From NCBI GenBank assembly GCA_028583605.1, contig CM053331.1:2688001-2752000 (forward strand): 64,000 nucleotides of DNA. Direction: 5' to 3'. A program made the translations under genes and the position numbers. The notes beneath the pieces are model-generated. The model was given only the letters and a program-made list of their open reading frames with translations, was not told the DNA's origin and did not search any database. Every line of letters begins with the position of its first letter. The stretch's first letter is position 1. Positions 60,713 to 64,000 of this stretch are shown piece after piece. The DNA comes from Dastarcus helophoroides. Taxonomy: Eukaryota > Arthropoda > Insecta > Coleoptera > Bothrideridae.

Positions 60713-60949
60713 AAAAATTAAAATACAGAACTTGTCCCCTGAAACCAAGAAAGATTAAAAAACACAACAAACGTTGCTCTAACGCGTTTTGACAGCCAAG
60801 CTGACATCTTCAGAGAGATACTTCTGTCATCTACAGAGAGTATCTCTCTGAAGATGACAGCTTGGTTGTCGAAACGCGTTAGAGCAACGTTTGTTGTGTT
60901 TTTTTAATTTTTCTTGGTTTCAGGGGACAAGTTCTGTATTTTAATTTTC
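60713..60949. repeat. Head-to-head inverted dimer of hammerhead-bearing terminal repeat
   Basis: Left arm 60,713-60,820 and right arm 60,841-60,949 are close reverse complements over about 108 bp, separated by 20 bases. Landmarks are TTGTCCCCTGAAACCAAGAA against TTCTTGGTTTCAGGGGACAA, and CGTTGCTCTAACGCG against CGCGTTAGAGCAACG. The left-arm ribozyme core (minus strand) has AAA where GAA is needed; the right-arm core is intact. Further left, GAACTGGTCCTTGTTTAACA matches in inverse sense the sequence after the solo copy at 4.79 kb. This is the best-preserved member of the family. Confidence 0.85.
60844..60884 (+). ncRNA. Hammerhead-like ribozyme with intact core
   Basis: Stem I CTCT (60,844-60,847) pairs with AGAG (60,881-60,884). 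The core box is CTGAAGA (60,848-60,854). Stem II GACA (60,856-60,859) pairs with TGTC (60,867-60,870). GAA is at 60,871-60,873, palindromic ACGCGT (60,874-60,879) forms a 2-bp stem III, and cleavage is predicted after T60,880. As in the 18.0-kb fold, one base (T60,855) is unpaired between core box and stem II, which supports a shared family design. Stems are short, so activity is plausible but not certain. Confidence 0.7.
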
Positions 60950-62784
60950 AAAAGAATTAGAAATTTCAAGTTTAAATTTCCACTTTTTGGTAATTCCCTT
61001 TTTAATCCTTAAACCTTTTGAGCTTTAATCTAAAATCTTAAAATTTTATAAAATGATAACCATTTATAAAATTATTAAAGAAAAATATAAAAAAAATATT
61101 TCAGAATAACTTTTCTATCAAAATTGCAATTTTCCTAAAGAAAACTTAGAATATTCTTAAAATGTTTACTATTTTCTAGACAAATATTTTTGACCCTAAG
61201 TTTCCTCAGTTTTTTTTTATAAATAAGTAATCTTTCCAATAGTTGCAACTACGTTTAAAATATTAATTTCTTTCGACGCTTTTTCTCAGTTTTAAAAAGT
61301 TTGTGTTAACATTTTATCTATTTTTTTTTAAATTTAAACCTTTTGTGCCATAAAAATATTTTTCTGTAAACATATTTTTTGCCAAAATCAGTTTTCCTAA
61401 AATTTAAACATTTTTAAATTTTTTAATATAAAGTTCTGTTGTCTTAAAAGTTCTGGATTTTTTGCAAAATTTTTACTTTATTTTAACATTTTTAGTTTCT
61501 ACTTAATATTATTTAAACAAGTTTAAGTCCATTTCCAAATTTTTTCTTCAACATTTTCAGTTGTTTTCGCAACTTTGACTTATCTTAAAGAATTTAATTT
61601 TAAATTATTTTTTGAATTTTAGGTATATATTTAAAATATATGATTTTTTTATATGTAGTGTAATGATATAGAAAAATTTAAAAGAAAAAAAACCATAAAA
61701 TTTTAAACACTTTTATCAACTTTTATCCAAAAATTTGAAATTTAGAGTAAACATAAAAAAGAAACAAAATGGGGCGACAGAAGAAGGACATAATAGAGAA
61801 AATAGACTAAAATTAAATGGAGTATTTTTTCTATAAAATGGTTTTAACGGTTTCGAAAACGTGTACACTACTTTAAACCGATCGAAAAATCATAATATTT
61901 CTCTTTTCCGATTGGACAATATTTTTAGGGCAAAATTTATCCAATCTGCGACGAAAGAAATGACACAAAGCGCTTTAAGTTTCCAGATCGAGTGTATTAA
62001 CGTGATAAATAAACCCTTGTCTCGTTTTTTCCAAGGAAAAAAATGACGACGAAATTAGTTAAATGAAATGAACGCTCGCTAAATTGGTTAAAATATAAAG
62101 TCTCCTTTTCGTATTAGATGGCCATGAGAAAAGCCTAGGCCTGCTTCGATTTATGTAATCCATTTGTCTGAGCTCGTATTGTTGCCGTTACACTATAAAA
62201 CATTTTTACGACATTGCGCTCCAAGGAACAAAATAAATGAACGTCCTGTTATTTTATTCTAACTAGATAGATTGATGGTCCCTTTCGGAGATTACACTCG
62301 TACTGTTTGTTTCATTAATCAAGTCATTTTGCGAATAGAATGCACATATGCCGACGGATATGTCTCCCTTTTCGACGCCTCTTTGAAAGCCTCGAACCAC
62401 CGAAGAAGCAACACTTTTATTTAGTAAAACTGAGCACTTTAAATTACATTTTTTGATTATAAAAACAAGGTATGCGATGTCAATGCTGTTTGTTTTTCTT
62501 TGGGGGTGGGAGGGGGGGCAGTGATTGGTAGAGATTGGTGGTGATTTGCATATTACAGTCACTAGAAAACTGCGTTTTGATCTAAATAATGTCATTTGAA
62601 AGCAGCTCTGCATTTACAATTGATTCTGAGGTTTTTAGGCATCCTGAATTGAAAAACGTGAATCGTATCTTATTTTTTAAGGATCTTGTTAAATCATAGT
62701 ATATTTAGCACCATTGTAGTGGTTTAAACAAGAAAACGTTGACGTCAGTGGAATAGTTTCGGAAAAGTCAGGGGATTAAATAAA
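60950..62784. other. AT-rich then low-copy DNA, no gene recognised
   Basis: 60,960-61,800 is extremely AT-rich, decayed sequence like that following the related repeats at 5.0 and 18.5 kb. From 61,800 the composition is less extreme. A 116-codon minus frame at 62,263-62,613 lacks motifs. A G-rich run (GGGGGTGGGAGGGGGGGC) lies near 62,502-62,519 and could form a quadruplex-like structure. Confidence 0.4.
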
Positions 62785-62799
62785 TGGTGGATGCGCCGG
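62785..62799 (-). promoter_or_regulatory. Recurrent motif, 15-base copy in inverse orientation
   Basis: TGGTGGATGCGCCGG is the reverse complement of the centre of the 20-mer at 6,902-6,921 and 33,363-33,382. Flanks are unrelated. Confidence 0.45.
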
Positions 62800-63363
62800 A
62801 ATTACACTGTTATGATTTACTGCGGCAAAAAAGTTACCCCAAATCCAATTGCGAGGTGATTTTGCCTATCTTATCACACAAGAAATTACTTCTAAACGTA
62901 CTTCTTTTATAGTCGAGGAAAACTCATAAAACTTTCCAAATCCGCCTTTCTATAAACATTACTTTCCACATTCGACGTAATTCGTAATTTATAATCGCGG
63001 AATTCACTTTTTGGGCCATCCGCCGGCTTCTCCCTTTCATATCAACAACATAAAATACCGAAATATAAAATATATCTCATATCCCATTCAATATCATACA
63101 ATTTCCCAGCGTGAAATAGTGTAGCCTGGCAATCTATAAAACATTATTTATATTCCCATCGCGGTTGCCGCCTTGAAGCTTCGTCGTTCGAGTGGGACAG
63201 ACAGGTGCTAGGGGTGTTCCAGAAGATGCCCCCGCTTATCTCTTCTTCTTCGCATGCAGAACGATTCGGCGAGCGACGGTCGCAATCAGACGTGTGCCAT
63301 TCACACTCGGTCCTGGTTATTTAGCGAGCACTTGATTTAACCATTTTTCTATTTCACACCTAG
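62800..63363. other. Low-copy DNA, GC-richer near 63,160-63,320
   Basis: No gene recognised. The interval ends with a pyrimidine-rich stretch and CACCTAG that looks like a splice acceptor for the next feature. Confidence 0.35.
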
Positions 63364-63568
63364 TTACTCTAAAACCGATAAATCTGTGTCGAAATTGAAA
63401 AACCGCAACGGCAGAATCGAAACAATTTATGGCGATGTTGAAAACACGCCATTTGATAGATCGTTGAAAACGTTGAGATTAATGCGACAAAAGTCGCAGA
63501 CAGACGCAAGTACATTGATAATTGTTAATGTTGTGTTGCGGCTTGTTAATTTCAGGTTGAATAGCTGA
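63364..63568 (+). CDS. Candidate exon of unknown protein (weak)
   Basis: A frame beginning right after a splice-acceptor-like TTTCTATTTCACACCTAG (ending 63,363) reads about 67 codons to a TGA at 63,566-63,568. The first 47 or so codons give a hydrophilic, basic, serine-containing sequence (RNGRIETIYGDVENTPF and SLKTLRLMRQKSQTDA). Codon choice looks coding-like, and a CTTGATTTAAC branch-like site lies about 30 bp upstream. A possible donor is GTACAT at about 63,510; it is weak, and the final codons after it look non-coding. I do not recognise the protein. It may equally be a chance frame in less AT-rich DNA. Confidence 0.25.
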
Positions 63569-64000
63569 AGAATTGTATAGTATTACGACAAAAATTGACA
63601 GAAGCTGCTAGAACTTCAAATAAATTCAAAACACGTCAAATCATCCCTTAACTTGATCATTTACAAAATTCTATTAGGTTATCATTTTATCCCATTATAT
63701 TGTATATTAAATTAATGATAAGTGCCATCTTCCAAATTGCAAATAAAATAACAAACATAACAGTTTTATTTTTTTGCTTACTTCTAAAATATCATTAGAA
63801 AGTACCCACTGCATATTGTTACGTGTTTAAGGTTCGACTATAAACATGCTTCGAATTGTAACACTTTATTTGACAGAGGAAGAGAATGTAATACAACAAC
63901 AAATAACAAGGATCAATTAGTAACAGCTGAATGAATAAGAAATATTCATTTAGTGTTTAGTAATTGATTCTTGTTGTTAAATAGGAAACTGAAGAAATCA
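63569..64000. other. AT-rich end of window with an imperfect palindrome
   Basis: At about 63,894-63,936 and 63,940-63,980 two segments are imperfect reverse complements (AAGGATCAATTAGTAAC against TTTAGTAATTGATTCTTG; GAATGAAT against ATTCATT). A TGTTACGTGTTTAAGG start at about 63,816 is LTR-like in its first bases only. No gene is seen. Confidence 0.4.

Noticed and set aside
60901..60925. TTCTTGGTTTCAG as a splice acceptor of a host gene
   Set aside because: The same sequence recurs in every copy of the hammerhead-bearing terminal repeat, so it belongs to the repeat and not to a local exon.
62263..62613. 116-codon minus-strand frame
   Set aside because: Composition is not coding-like, no motif is seen and it runs through a homopolymeric G tract.
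62785..62799. TGGTGGATGCGCCGG as an LTR-retrotransposon primer-binding site
   Set aside because: It begins with TGG as such sites do, but no LTR ends just upstream in any of the three copies and the flanks are unrelated.
63816..64000. TGTTACG start taken as the left end of an LTR
   Set aside because: Only the first bases fit; no terminal CA, no second copy and no primer site are visible before the window ends.

Overview
The window is AT-rich eukaryotic DNA, almost certainly from an arthropod and most likely an insect. The evidence is its transposon content: mariner-lineage transposase remains, a Penelope-like retroelement, a Jockey/CR1-like reverse transcriptase scrap and a hAT-type non-autonomous element. 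I find no intact cellular protein gene, tRNA, rRNA or CRISPR array. A beetle would fit but the sequence does not prove it. The reading is gene-poor intergenic, intronic or heterochromatic DNA.

Layout. 1-23,280 is a mosaic of low-copy DNA and decayed repeats. It holds a hAT-type element with an exact 8-bp target duplication (2,023-3,335) and a mariner fossil (3,344-3,893). It also holds several dispersed repeat families, a 350-400-bp tandem satellite (11,263-12,590) and a TCTCG microsatellite. A Penelope-like element with RT and GIY-YIG domains lies at 16,008-18,190, and a second transposase fossil at 20,270-20,714. About half of the window (23,280-32,480, 34,495-51,290 and 54,005-60,590) is built from one degenerate 19-bp monomer, consensus CTTTTTAAGAGACTTTGAG. 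It is organised into nested higher-order repeats of about 142, 383, 535 and 2,990 bp, and the central array repeatedly switches strand polarity. Two non-array spacers (32,480-34,494 and 51,291-54,004) separate the three arrays and share paralogous segments, which points to segmental duplication. From 60,590 to the end the DNA is low-copy again, with one weak candidate exon near 63,364.

The most interesting theme is self-cleaving RNA. A textbook type I hammerhead ribozyme fold lies at 13,539-13,603. It sits inside a 155-bp insertion flanked by AACTAAC, and a paralogous repeat at 19.9 kb appears to preserve the empty site. Hammerhead-like folds with 1-2-bp palindromic stem III also lie downstream of the Penelope-like ORF (18,001) and in one arm of a head-to-head inverted repeat at 60.7-60.95 kb. 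Decayed relatives occur at 4.8, 18.4 and 18.8 kb. A working model (inference) is a Penelope-like family together with small hammerhead-bearing non-autonomous elements that may have used its machinery. Separately, a 19-bp satellite has expanded around them.
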